A DNA stretch of 64,000 nucleotides from Apostichopus japonicus (Eukaryota > Echinodermata > Holothuroidea > Aspidochirotida > Stichopodidae), in assembly GCF_037975245.1 (NCBI RefSeq), contig NC_092568.1, positions 24,969,501-25,033,500 of the forward strand, read 5' to 3'. The translations under genes were made by a program, and so were the position numbers. Every line of letters starts with the position of its first letter. The stretch's first letter is position 1. This document shows, in pieces, positions 51,607-63,796 of this stretch. The notes beneath the pieces were generated by a model. That model did no database searches. It had not been told where the DNA came from and saw nothing but the letters and a program-made list of their open reading frames with translations.

Positions 51607-54600
51607 ATATCGGGTGCTCCTGGGGAGGCCCTATTGTAATTATTTTTTCTTTGGGGTGAGGGGGTTAAATACAAAATGATGCTCTTATTTCCATCATAAA
51701 CACATTAAGTTGTATGGAACAGGCTTCTAGTCTTTAGAGTGCGTTATTTAATGTATTAATGTAAGCTATAGCTAATTGGTAATACCAATCCGATTTTGTA
51801 GGGGGGGGGGGCGGTTACTGAAACAACTATCATGCAAATACCGCGGAAATTAATTGAGATCATTTTTATCATTTCTGAGGGTTGGGGCTTGGGGCTCTGG
51901 GGGTCAATGGCTCCGTCCTCATGGAATATCTTGTCTCAAAAAGAAAATGCGGAATACTGGTATCGACCAGTAAACTATACATAAGAATATCACGTGACGT
52001 GATTCAAAGGAAATTATCATGCATCTTTTTAATTAACCAATCATAAGCATTGATAAAGATTAAACACTTGTATATATTAATCTCAGTTATCAATTCGAAT
52101 CCTGGAAAACAAACATCTCTTTTTTTTATATCACAATGAATAACGGTTAATTAAAATCTTGTCTTGTTTCATTTAATAGTAAATTAATTGTATAAATAAG
52201 ATTAAACCAGATTTAATATCTCATTCAAGAGCTATAAGTCGTCTCAGTCCTCTTTTAACTGTGTTAAAGATAAGTGACAATGTATTCTTTACATGTAGCG
52301 AGATAGAGTTTTGAAGTCAAAGTATGAGGTCCAACTGCAGGCGGTGACCTGATGTCTATAATTACTCAAGTAGGCTACGACGGATTTGGAAGCACGTTAC
52401 AGAGTAAATATACAACGAGAGGTTTGAAGAACGCCGATAACACACCGATAATATCTACAATGGAATACACCGTATGTTCTCACGAACTTTAACCTAAAAC
52501 CTTGAAGGTCATAATGACTCGAGGTAAGCCTTACGGTTATCGTACACAGGGCACAGTGGTAGGATCTAGCATTTTCCAATAGGTGGGGGAGGGGCCGGGG
52601 AACAGTATCGATAGATATCGAGTTTATCCGAAGTTTGTACATTGTGTTTTTCCTATCCAGCACCCCCCCCCCCCTCACGATGAATACGATGAATACGATC
52701 CCGAAGCAACTGAATTACTATCATTTGAACACATAATAGGGGCTTATGCCTAAGCGTTGTAATGGACCCACGTTATGCCTGGAATAAGAGGACAAGAGAA
52801 GAAAAGGGTCTGACGTTATCGCGGTCGTTATTACCCCCCCCCCCCACCCCCCCCCCCCTTCGAGACCACCTCACTCACTCACGCACTCACCCAACCCTCC
52901 CAATAGTAAAGTTCCATTGAGGTTTAAAAAATATTTATCTGAAAGGGTAAACACGTTTTTACTGAACCCCGTGGGAACAGAACTTCTGTGGGAAATTCGA
53001 AATGATCCCGTGACAAACACTGGGTACGGTGGTAATGTATGCTCGGAAAACACAACAACCAAAAGCCATTATTTTCATGATTCTATCTATTTCTTCAAAG
53101 AAAATAATATACATATCTGATTATGTCGAGAATTAGGGTTGTTCCCCTTCTGCTATACACAGGCTATACATTTCGAGTGTAAGTGCACGTGCATGCATAC
53201 GATTATTAGGTTTTTACTTTCATGTGAATGTGTGTACGTTGTAGTACTTTTAAGCTGAACTTAACATAGAACTATTTGGAATAGAACAAAATATAAGGTT
53301 TTTTTTTTTTAAATATACAATGTCCAATTTTCGTACACTAATTTCCTGAACTGTAACTTTATTAACCGTCTACAATATCAACGCTACAAATTTTCGCCAG
53401 GTGGAGGGCGCTCTTTAGTTCGAGACCCATGAGTAATTTATTAATGAGGGTATTACTTCCATGGGAGAAGAGTGAATTACGTGTTTTTGTACGTGTCGTG
53501 TCACAACTTATTGCTCCGTTGACTTATATACACAGAATTGTCACTTTCCAAGCTCCTAATGCATATCTTATACCCAGCACATGATACTATAGCATATGAC
53601 GTGGCCTGTCATGATACTTGCAAATTTCCATTCCATGACCGTTTCGACCAGAGGCGGTGCAACCTCTAATTTCGTACACGAGGGTGAGGGGGGAGGGTAG
53701 GGAGGCTTTGGTGTTATGTTATCCAGGGGTGGCCCCTCCACTATGAGAAAGTTTGGTAAAACGGAGGGTGCTTAGATACAAAATGGTGATATATTTTACC
53801 ATTTTTGAAACAAAGTTGAAAATGTTTCGACTGTTTAGAATCGTATCGCACATACACATGTTAAAAATTCATGGATTGTACACTGGGATTTTGTTTGTTC
53901 GTCATGAATAAAAAATATGCCAAAACACATCCACTTTCTTAAGTCCCATTGAGTACTTTTCCGTTTTGACGTATGTATATATACGTACACTACTCTAACT
54001 GTGGTACTAGAATACTTATATAATATCGATGATATTAGACACATTTGTTGTCCTTCTTGTAAATATATCGTACATTTTTGGCAGAAAACCATCGTATGCC
54101 ACTCCTTGCTATCCGCACACACCTCACACCTTACACGCACCCCTCCCCCCACCTCTCTCTCTCCTCACACATCTTACCGAAGGTCATTGTGTATTGTTCT
54201 TCATAAAGCCATGATATGCCGATACCCCAAGCCATCAGGCCATGTGCCATTGATAACCACAAATAGAAACCAGTTCAGTTTTGATCACATGTCAATTTAC
54301 TTAAGATATGATGTCTAATAGGAACACGACCCGCTGGAGTGATATATTAATACTGCAAATAAATTAAAGTTCAAACCCCATGAACGGCATTGTATTATGG
54401 CGGTGTGGTGTCAATTATGAATAAACAATATTAATTCTTCTTCATTGCTGTAGTGTGTATCTATTACAAAGTTACCTATAGTAAATAATATATGAACTCA
54501 ATACACGTTACATGTCCGTTGATATATGCTAGCTGAATACTCACTGCCGTCTCATCACAACTAATTAGCTCTCCATACAAATGCATTTACGGGGTGGGCA

Positions 54601-57600
54601 GTTACCCGTTATATATTTTAAATCCATTTTATTAATGGTGAGGCGGATTGCACATCGAAATAATAATTTTGTTTTTATTGTATATTTCTATAATATTCCT
54701 CACATAAAAATACAGAACATGCGAGTGATAAGCAAACGTACAAAGAAAGAAAGACTTGACTTCGTAGAGCTCAAAAGAACACAGACCTAATATATACAAG
54801 TGCCATTTGAAATGAAATTCAAATATTTTTTGTATAACTAGAGCATTACCGCAGTAAATACCTTCGTCGTAAGACAACTTATACATAGTCAGTATATCCC
54901 CCATTGCAGTCTACAATGATTTCATTTCTGAACATGATGCAAACACTAAAATATGAATATGTGGAATAATCATTTCAGTATTCTATAACACTGTAACATA
55001 ATTCCACTGAAAGATTTGCCCTTTTCTTTATTTCCGACGGTTCGTTCTGAATTTCATCAACCTTTTGAGCAACTCATCAGCAAAGAAACATTTTTTTCCA
55101 AAGGCTTGTATTTAAAATGATTAAACAATGATTCTCTAATAGTATAATTAGCCATAGAAAATGAACACCTGCAGATTACAAATAACATGTGAATATATTG
55201 TTTAATGCCACAGTATTGTTACTCTATTATATTTTTTTATTATTAGACACGCGATGAACAATATTAGTATTTTTAATATTTACTTGAACAAAACAAAAAA
55301 TATATGCGAATATAGTAAACTATGTAGCTACTTTTTTTTAATTGTATTCGATTTCTCTGTAACTCACTTATGTTTATTACGACTTTGCTTTTCAATTTAG
55401 CTGTACAGGTTTAGCTACCGAATGCCGTTGAAGTTTGATTGGGTGTTCAAAGGTTAATATAGGTAAACTTGTAAACCCACGCGAACTTTGACGGCTACCA
55501 ACAAACTGAATCGGTTAATCATAAGAAGTCGTGTGTACACAATTTTAACAATTATGAACCTTTAGTTAGTTTGCGATCTGTGTTTGATTTAGCGTAGAGT
55601 GCTGACAGCTTATCTTTTGTGCGGAAGACTGAGATTTAAAATGAACAAAGATTATTTATGAAGAAACAGCTAAGAAAAAACTTCAAGGGGATCATTAATC
55701 TCAGCTTCTGAAGTTAACTATACAAACTGATAAAGAAATAAAATCAGTCTGGAGCAGGGCTAGAACCGTGGCACACTGCCTTCTCCTACAAAATTGACTT
55801 TGGACCCCGACTGTGATTGGTCCTTTTATAACTATGGCGGATCAAAATGGAAAGACTATACCAAGATGAATCATCACCTCAAAATATGATGACGTCAAGT
55901 TTTCCCAGGGTAGCAAGGCTGACTCTATAGCAATGTAAAGGTCACAGAATAAGTCGAGAGATCATATTCATTTGTTTCGTTTTATATCATGTCCATTTAT
56001 AGGTTAAACATGAAATATAATAGCGAACACTTGCTAAGCTATGGAGGTACTATACTCTCTCCTTTACCATTTGTCTGTTTTTGGACAATTTGCTCCCATC
56101 TGCTCCCATCAATTTGCTCCCATCCCAATTTGCTCCCACCCCCCTATTTCCCGTCCCAACCATGCATGAACCGCTAACACTACCAAATATTTGTTATCCC
56201 AATGAACGAGTGACATGTTACAATACAGTTTATTAGTGTATCTTCTCTCGCCATGAAATGATGCTTGAACACAAATTTTATATTGCTATAGTGTTGTTAT
56301 ATGAACATCACAAAGATTACTTCAAACCTTAAGAAACATGCAGTGTGTGTCCCCTTCTGTTTAAGAAAACTTTTCAGAATATAGAGAGTGCTTCGATACA
56401 GAAACGTTGCCGATTGTTTAAGATTGTAACCCATATACATGTTATATTGGCCATATATGTACTCTACAATATGAATCTTTGTATTATTCTGTTTGCGGGG
56501 GGGGGGGGGGGGGAGGGAAAGGGGTGAGTCACTTAAAGTCCCAGACGTATACGTAGCTGTACCACTGTCTTAGAATGGTAATGTATTGAGAATTGACTAT
56601 AGGCTCGTGTTTATAAATTGGATTGATTCTTGCTGTGGACGATTCATGTTCAAATGGTTGAGTATCTGAGGAGATTGGACAAGAAAATATAAAACATGTC
56701 TATACTATAACAGGTAAACCGACATTTACATTTATAATGAGTATTGAGTTGTAGGATAGTTGCCTTTACTCGCGTACGATGGAGATGGGTGTGTGTATGT
56801 GGGGGAGGGAGGGGGGGTATAGAAGGCTAGGTTGGCGAAGTTAAATGGTGGATTGTATGTGATAATTTCACGAATTGAAATGAAAGATCATACACTTATG
56901 TATCCATTAGAAATGGTGCTATGCAATGGTGTATTATGGTCGATTTTTAACGGCGTCTTCCAGGCTCTTAATAGGAATAATGAATGCAAAGGTTATAGTA
57001 TAGCTAACGATTGGATAAGGTTCTTATATCATATACGATATATGTGACCAGAAAAAATGCAAACAAAGAAAAGAAACCACAAAATAGTAGGTCCTTTTGA
57101 TACAACTCCCCACCCCCCACCTCCCTTGCCCGTTAGGCTCCCCGGATAGTCCCTGAAATGTCCATAAGATACATACATGACTATACCATGCACTTTACAC
57201 GGCAGGCAGCGAGTCAGTGTTACTCGTCACAGAGGTTATATTCCACGTGCAGATGCTATCAGTATCCCAAAGCTTGTTCAAATATTGGAATCTATACAAC
57301 GTGATGATACATCACGTATTAATGCAAATCTCTGCAATCCTCTATACTTTAGTAACGTTCTTCTAGTTAATTTCTGTAGCGACATCAATATACAATCATT
57401 CGTGTATGTATGACTGTTTAACAGTGTCAGCGTGACGCCTAGGTGACGTCATTCATAATACTACCACAATACTGTGCAGGGTGGTCGGGGACCCCGTTTC
57501 AGGCTATACTGTACCCAGTTCAATGAGACAATCGAGATTTACCGCACTAGTTCTGTAAACTAAGGTGTATATAGGTTTCCGTAAATTGCAGCTACTGCCC

Positions 57601-58334
57601 CCCCCCCCAACCCCACCCCTGTCCACTTCCTTCTCTTTCCTTCTGTCGCATAATTCGGATCCCAAAGTTAGGCCAGTGTACGTCACGGCAAGATACAGAG
57701 GAATTATAATAAACTATAAAATCGTTACAGTGAAGGTGACAGTTAAAGAGGTTTCTCCACTGACTGAATGTGTGCTTCACATCAAGGTTCACACCCAAGT
57801 GAACTTGTCCCTCTCATTCAGCAATTCGAGTAGCAGAATGTGATACTATTCACGTAATTTTAACAACCTGCAGGGGTTTTACTCAGGTCCCAAACTTGGA
57901 AGGGTGCTGATATTTTCACCAAAGAAAAATATATGAATGTCCTGAAAAACCGGGCCAACATGAATCTACCTGACAGCCTGGGTGGATAATCGCCCCGACA
58001 AGACTACGTACATTCCCGACAACTGGAAGAATTTCAAACGACAAGAATTTCAAAAGCTCAGCCAGAAATGTGTTATTTGTTAAACTAAACATCAACGCTA
58101 TATTCTTAAGTCGATAGGATATATAATAAATTTGTAGAAGACGATGGATTCTTTGGGAGCACACCCTCCCCCCCCCCCCCACACACACACAAAGCCTACA
58201 TATTTCTGTTATACCTGTAAAGTGCCCTTTTCCTACATTAGAAGTGCTCCCTTTTATTAATGAAAAAGTACCCTCTTCCTATATTTTTGTACTAGAAAAG
58301 TTTTACATTCTTTATTACATTCTTTACCTAATAT
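51607..58334. other. Long intergenic stretch, no gene seen
   Basis: This is 6.7 kb with no recognisable protein. It holds many G or C runs (for example about 51801, 52666, 52835, 56498, 57599 and 58168) and a CAGAGGCGGTGCAAC end-like motif at about 53650. A short GCTCCCAT repeat lies at 56090-56145, and two T runs are present. Frames at 53835-54318 and 57177-57843 show no domain. Confidence 0.45.
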
Positions 58335-59022
58335 CAGGCGCGTATCCAGGATTTTCTAACCCGGGGGGCGCGAATTACTATCTAAGCGGAACCCCACCAT
58401 CGGTTGGCGCGCAGCGTACAAGAAAATTTCTTGTTTTGAAACCCCCCAGATCACCGGAAACGGCACTTCTCGGGCTTGAAATGACCAACCAGATGTACAC
58501 TTTTTGCCTGAGAACCAAGTATTTCCTAATAGTTTTTTTTCCATCCATAACCTTTTTGAAGATTGTCAACCCGGCACACATCATGTTCGACCTGATCGCA
58601 TCTCCTGTGGGTCTTTGCTTTTGTAGGTGATTCTACGTCGCGGCCCACAATACCCGTCAGCCCCACTTTTCAAGGTTTTAAGCCCCATATTTGTTCAGAA
58701 TTTGAAAATTCACATTTCTCGTGAATAAACTCACTTGAAAACATACCCATAATGTTGTACAAAATTTCATCTATGGACAACCAATATAGAAAAAACTTCC
58801 TTCAACCCCTAACAGACCGGTCAAACTTGCACGAGTAGAGGGAAGTGTGATGTAGAATGTTGGTCAGAAATTTTCTAAAATTCAGACATAGTTAATTTAT
58901 TGGTGTAGAAATATTAAAACCTGTTATAACGGCTATTATAAAACTTGGTTGAAAGGAAATGAAAAAATAGCAGATATTTCCGAAACCGAACACTACACAC
59001 ATAGGCGTAGGAGGCGCGGCGG

Positions 59023-59401
59023 CAGTGGCGGAGCTAGGGGTATTGGTCAGGAGTGGCGAGAATGGTCTGTAGGGGCGCTTTCGACACTATCTAAGCGGAG
59101 CGCCACCACTGGTTGGCGCGTAGCGTACAGAAAATTTTTGAGTAAAGATACTCCCTAGATCGCCGGAAATGACCCTTTCCGGGCCTGGCTAATTTGCAGA
59201 TAAACAAAGAATAAGGTGTCATCGCCAAATTACACCAACAAAATGTGACAAATGTCAATAAGTAGATGAGAGCGCAATAAAAAAGTCAATAATCTAGAAT
59301 TTGTAAAAAGTGGTAAAGAGCTGAAAAAAGCGCCAGCAGTCCATTTGAGTCCGTCAGGGGGGCATCCGCCCCCCCCTGACCATATGGACGCTCCGCCAAT
59401 G
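59023..59401. mobile_element. Second copy of the CAGTGGCGGAGC MITE, with 8-bp duplication
   Basis: It matches 2680-3091 along its length, with about 30 bp missing. The left end CAGTGGCGGAGC and the right end GCTCCGCCAATG (one mismatch) are flanked by a perfect CGCGGCGG (59015-59022 and 59402-59409). A two-hairpin module lies at 59085-59186. The insertion splits an older G-rich sequence. Confidence 0.9.
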
Positions 59402-59562
59402 CGCGGCGGGGGTGCAGGCGCTAATTCGCCATTACTAATGTAAAAGAGAGTTTTGACATAATTGGACCTCCATGCTTTTTATACATCTACATGAGACATG
59501 TCGTTGTTTACATTAGCATCCCGCGGTATACTGCGCAATTTGAACGAACCGTACGGTACATG

Positions 59563-59690
59563 ATGGCATGCGATGTAATAACCGATGCTTGCTTATATGA
59601 TATTGACATGAAGACGTTGAACGCGCGCTTCGCGCGCGAAAATTTTTGGTTATTTTTTCAGGCAAGTCGGACAGTTTTGAGGCTTTTCAT
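59563..59690. repeat. Dispersed repeat, partner of 25150-25275
   Basis: It is similar from GGCATGCGATGTAATA to GGCAAGTCGG. It contains the palindrome CGCGCGCTTCGCGCGCG, which is missing from the other copy. Confidence 0.7.
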
Positions 59691-59756
59691 CCTGGAACGA
59701 CATTTTCATGCTCACTGATATGATGTGATATCTGCTGTTTGCGTTACAAATTCGAA

Positions 59757-60090
59757 CAGGCGCGTAGCGAGGAATTTGCCAAGGGAGGGGCGAAGCCTGT
59801 AGGCAAATTATCTAAGCGTAGCGCCACCATAGGTTGGCGCGAAGCGTACGAGAAAATTTTGGCCGAAAATGCCTCCCAGATCGCTGGAATGGCACTACCC
59901 AGGACCATTTGTTAGCGCGAAGCGTACAAGCAAATTTTGGCCGAAAATGCCTCCCAGATCGCTGGAAATGACACTTCCCAGGCCTTGTAAGTTGCCTCTA
60001 AGCACTTTCTATTTTGAAATTACTTAGCGATATCATTTAAAAAAATGCTGAATGGGGGGTGGCGGGCGGTCGCCCCCATCCCAAAATGCG
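59757..60090. mobile_element. hAT-like MITE related to 45447-45739, internally duplicated
   Basis: The left end CAGGCGCGTAGCGAGG and the segment GAATTTGCCAAGGGAGGGGC match the 45447 element in opposite orientation. The two-hairpin module at 59809-59904 is followed by a partial second copy at 59912-59984. The right end is unclear beyond a GGGGGTGGCGGGCGG tract near 60055. Confidence 0.65.
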
Positions 60091-60365
60091 TCATGTTCCC
60101 CGACGACACGGTCGAGTTCGAGACCAGCCACAGTTGGTTTCATAGCACAATTCTACACATGCGTTATGATAGACCATATATAGTATATATATAGATCATT
60201 AGTGAGAGAGGAAAATGGAAACGTCAAAAAATGGAGTTGTCGGTGTAAGGGGTAGGGTGAGTCACACTTTTACGAAATCATTGATCCGTCACTGGCTACC
60301 CTTCAGCGCTGTAATGATGTCACTGTTCCTCTTTCTCTTCCCGGTGTCTTCGCGTTTTGCTTTTA

Positions 60366-60490
60366 CTCCCTCTTTTTCTCCTTTTTCTCTCTTTCTTCTT
60401 TTTCTTTTCCCTTCCTTCCTCTCCTCCTCCTCTTTTTTCCCCTCTTTTTTCCTTTTTTCTTCTCTTTTTTTTTTCTCTTCTCTTTTTCTT
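60366..60490. repeat. 125-nt uninterrupted pyrimidine tract
   Basis: Only C and T occur on the plus strand for 125 bases, in irregular TTTC, CTCC and TTCC order. Lys/Glu-rich or Ser/Phe-rich open frames through it are artefacts of the composition. Confidence 0.97.
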
Positions 60491-60535
60491 ACCCGGGGGG
60501 CGCGCGCCCCCAACGCCCCCCTGGATACGCACCTG

Positions 60536-61295
60536 CCTATAGTTATATGCATTTTTGGGTTGAAAGCACAAATGAAATGAAACGAAATATATTCCCTGTC
60601 TGACCCCTTCCCGGTCACTGTGACGATGGATGGAAGATTGTGTCGGCCATATAGGATGGACAATTCAAAGACAGACGTGATATTTGATATATCATTTCTA
60701 TATATCTGTAAAGATAAACAGCTTTAAAACAAAATACACTAATCAATTAATTATCTCATACGACCTAGCGAGACATATTTTAATAATTTACTTTCTTAAA
60801 TCAATGAAAAATTAAATCAGGCCTTCAAAATGCAAACACATATATTCAGATAAAACTGTCAAATGTTGAACGTGCATGATATGGAAATTTTCAGAGTATA
60901 TTCGGTTTAAGAATTTTTAATTTTGAAACTGGTAAACATTTTTACTTTGAATGATGACAACTGTCCACGTATCGATTAAGTTCAAACTAATAAATTAAGT
61001 AATGTATACGAAACTGTTCCACGATCCCCGATACCGAAGTTTATGTATTATTTATGAATGTTGGTATATTATTATTATCATTATTATTATATTTATTATT
61101 ATTATTATCATTATCAACCAAGAGATATCTAATGCGCTAATATTATAACCAATATCAACAATAAATAATAAATAGAAAATTAAATATTTTGTTCCCAACT
61201 GGACCAATCAGAATCTTCCTAGTCCACACTCATCCAGGGTTCCACCACCGACAAGATTATTATTATTATAAAAAAAAAAATTGGTCTAGAAAACC
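60536..61295. other. Intergenic; TTA microsatellite
   Basis: No gene is seen. An imperfect (TTA)n tract lies at about 61067-61115. The right side is the presumed distal promoter of FABP-6. Confidence 0.45.
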
Positions 61296-61304
61296 TTTAA
61301 ATAA
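61296..61304 (+). promoter_or_regulatory. TATA-like box of FABP-6
   Basis: TTTAAATAA lies about 95 bp before a strong splice donor. A start about 30 bp downstream would give a leader exon of roughly 70 nt. The support is positional. Confidence 0.4.
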
Positions 61305-61325
61305 GGCGAAAATTTCCCATAGTCT

Positions 61326-61398
61326 TCACTTGTCTTGATTTGCTTCGAACAAAGTCAGCCCAGTTTTGGTTCAGTTTTTCTGTTGGAATTCTCGTTAG
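61326..61398 (+). other. Candidate leader exon of FABP-6
   Basis: The exon would end CTCGTTAG|GTAAGTTC, a near-consensus donor at 61399. The acceptor ttctttctctatag ends at 63388, 21 bases before the ATG, giving a leader intron of about 2 kb. Confidence 0.5.
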
Positions 61399-62455
61399 GT
61401 AAGTTCATCTATCCAATCTTCTCTCTTTCTGTTATTTTAAAGACGGTGTATCCTGTTACTTGGACTTACCGATAACCAGTCTTATTAGATTGAAACAATA
61501 ATTGTGTGTCACTTTCTATCCTAACATCACCTCATACCATCACTGCAGTTTAATATACCTTCGTTTTAAGAAAACAAACATATACTTCGCCGTTATTGTA
61601 AGGACGTCAGGGATATCAAAAATGCTAACATATCCAATCGAAAATGGGATTGAATGTTTCAATCTAAAAAAAATTGAGAGGTTTCTTTTCTTTGTTATTG
61701 TATTGAGGAAGTCATTATTTTGTTAAAATCAGTCTAATATTGCATTCGTTTGAAACATTTTTTTTTGCAATTGGGGTGGGATGGGGGGGGGGGGCACTAG
61801 GGTAGAAAGGTAAACATGCTTTTGTGTAGATGTATGTAACTCTTAAGCATAGGTGCATTTTAACAATGTAGTACAGGAATTCAACGCTTTAAACCTAAGA
61901 ATTCGGACTATCCATTACAATAAGAGAGTCGAATTAGCAGTATGCATGTTATATTCAACAACACTAATATATATATTTAAATATCAATAAACTACATTGT
62001 AAGTGTTTGTATATGCTACTAACATGTGCTTTTAGTAATGCGACTTTTAGTACATAGAGACAGACTTGATTTCAAACATTGATCGAAATATTTTAAGACA
62101 TTCTTTATAGCAGAGCATTCCTCATATCCTCAATAGGACAGTGTAACAGTTGCGTAGCCATATATGCCATATATACATGAGTGTTTAGCGTATATTGTTC
62201 GATACGAAAAGTACAAAGATGACAAGTTTGTCTAACTCTGGACATTAAAGGATGGAGTTCGGTACAGAATTTATATTTGTTATGTTGTAATGGTCTATAA
62301 CACACTGCTATCAGTCTAGGTTGTATTTCTATGACATTTTTAATTTTTTGAGAAAATAACCCTTTAAATAAATGAGGTTCATTAATTAAAGTTTTTACTA
62401 AATAAAGTGACTGGACTATTTAGTCTAACACACAAACCATTAATCAGTTCCTCAG

Positions 62456-62737
62456 ATGCAACATAACACTCCATTGGAGAACATAAGAGTTGTATACATA
62501 GCCTTAAATAACACGGTTAATACAATACATTTTAAATTTCTCAAGGAAAATTGGGTTGAATGCATCCAAGGGTGCTATGGTGTTTATTTGAAGTTCAAAG
62601 AATATGCCTGGATTGAATTATTAGATAATATAAAACAATTAATAAACAATAATAGCATAGCCTGCACTGATGGGTCGATGTCATCATCTCTTATAGCCTT
62701 AAAGGAGCATTTCAGAGACAATGCATATTTAAAATAG
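62456..62737 (+). CDS. Unassigned 93-codon frame inside the FABP-6 leader intron
   Basis: The translation has a mixed, protein-like composition (for example FLKENWVECIQGC), but no domain is recognised. It has no visible promoter and no neighbouring coding exon. It may be a fragment of a decayed mobile element or a chance frame. Confidence 0.15.
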   Translation: MQHNTPLENIRVVYIALNNTVNTIHFKFLKENWVECIQGCYGVYLKFKEYAWIELLDNIKQLINNNSIACTDGSMSSSLIALKEHFRDNAYLK

Positions 62738-63409
62738 AATATATTGAAAACCTCAATAGCTATTTTATCATACCAACACTCAATTTTTTTTTAAATCATT
62801 TAACTTTCCAATTACAGAGATGCAGCTGAAACCTATTTATCTGTTTCGTACCACCAAAATGATCTTTCTAATCCCGATTTGGCTGTTTCCATTTCAATGT
62901 TGCCCTCAATTGTTTCTCCTCTACTCCCTAGTCTTTCCCTCCTTTTATATTTATATATTTTACTGAATACGTAAGCCTTTCATAGCCCCTTATCCCACCC
63001 CCACGACCCCAGTAACTTTTGATTTCTCAGTAATTTTCTTTTAAATTCTCTGTCAATGTTCACTTTTTCATGCGTGAGTCTACTGAGCATTAGTATACGT
63101 GGTTGACTTGTATTATGGTAGATCATAGCGTGGGTATAGGTTGTAGAAAGGTAGAGGGATTAGAAGGTAAAAAAACCTCTTAATTTATCACTAAATTCAT
63201 GACATATATATATTAACCAACAGGACTTGGCATTAGCTCGTGCATCACGTGAGCGTTATTCATGAAAGGGTCTTTTCTCTTTATATGACTTCTTCAATGT
63301 TTAAATTTTGGATAGAAAAATGATAGAAAATAGACTCCTGCAGCACCGCATATTATAATACAATTTCTTTTCTTTTCTTTCTCTATAGATTCACTCATAT
63401 ACATCAAAT

Positions 63410-63796
63410 ATGGCATTCACCGGCAATTGGAAAGTTTCTAACTTCGAGGAGGAGAAGTTGAACAAGGCACTTGATGCCTTCGGCATCCCAGCGTCTGAAA
63501 GAGACCGTAACATGGTCTTGAAGGCAGCTGTAGATATCAAGCAAGATGGCGACAGTTTCACCATGAACGCAACTGGGGGACTTGGCAAGCACGGAACCCA
63601 CACTTTCAAAGTTGGTGACTCCATCGAAGGAGCATTATTCGGCAAGAAGTACCAGGGTACGACCTCCTGGAACGGTGACAAGGTGGTTTTCAAGGGCAAG
63701 TCTGGAATGGTTCTCACCCGTTCGATTGAGGGCAGCAACATGATTTACACCATCGAGTACGGCGGCAATGGTGGTAGAATCGTCTTCAGCAAGTAG
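63410..63796 (+). CDS. FABP-6, divergent fatty acid-binding protein family member
   Basis: The product is 128 residues. The start FTGNWKVSNFEEEKLNKALD aligns with the FABP signature and first helix, DIKQDGDSFTMNA with the following strand, and HTFKVGDSIEGALFGKKY with the turn and strand D-E region. SWNGDKVVFKGK and MVLTRSIEGSNM follow as late strands. The inner carboxylate-binding Arg (VLTR) is kept. The C-terminal motif is GRIVFSK, so Arg lies three residues before Phe instead of two and the usual Arg-x-Tyr/Phe is altered. The coding region is one exon that starts 21 bases after a strong acceptor; start and stop are clear. It is Gly-rich with more C- and G-ending codons than the other five genes, as often seen in strongly expressed genes. 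It is the most divergent member here. Confidence 0.88.
   Translation: MAFTGNWKVSNFEEEKLNKALDAFGIPASERDRNMVLKAAVDIKQDGDSFTMNATGGLGKHGTHTFKVGDSIEGALFGKKYQGTTSWNGDKVVFKGKSGMVLTRSIEGSNMIYTIEYGGNGGRIVFSK

Larger units (their letters stand above)
58335..60535. mobile_element. Composite hAT-like region, CAGGCGCGTATCCAGG ends
   Basis: The left end CAGGCGCGTATCCAGG is the inverse of the right end CCTGGATACGCACCTG with one mismatch, and CCCGGGGGGCGCG follows inside both. A two-hairpin module lies at 58377-58478. Elements at 59023-59401 and 59757-60090 are nested inside. The flanking 8-mers (CCTAATAT and CCTATAGT) agree at only 5 of 8 places. It is therefore either one old composite element or the outer ends of two copies. 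Confidence 0.55.

Noticed and set aside
52085-52105. tRNA-like T-loop (TTCGAATCC)
   Set aside because: There is no A box, acceptor stem or anticodon arm upstream.
58327-60543. Target duplication for the composite element
   Set aside because: The flanking 8-mers match at only 5 of 8 positions, which is not convincing.
60289-60663. Lys/Glu/Arg-rich and Ser/Phe-rich frames
   Set aside because: They come from the pure pyrimidine tract and the adjoining transposon end (the RIQGG..GG..PPG type translation is TIR sequence).
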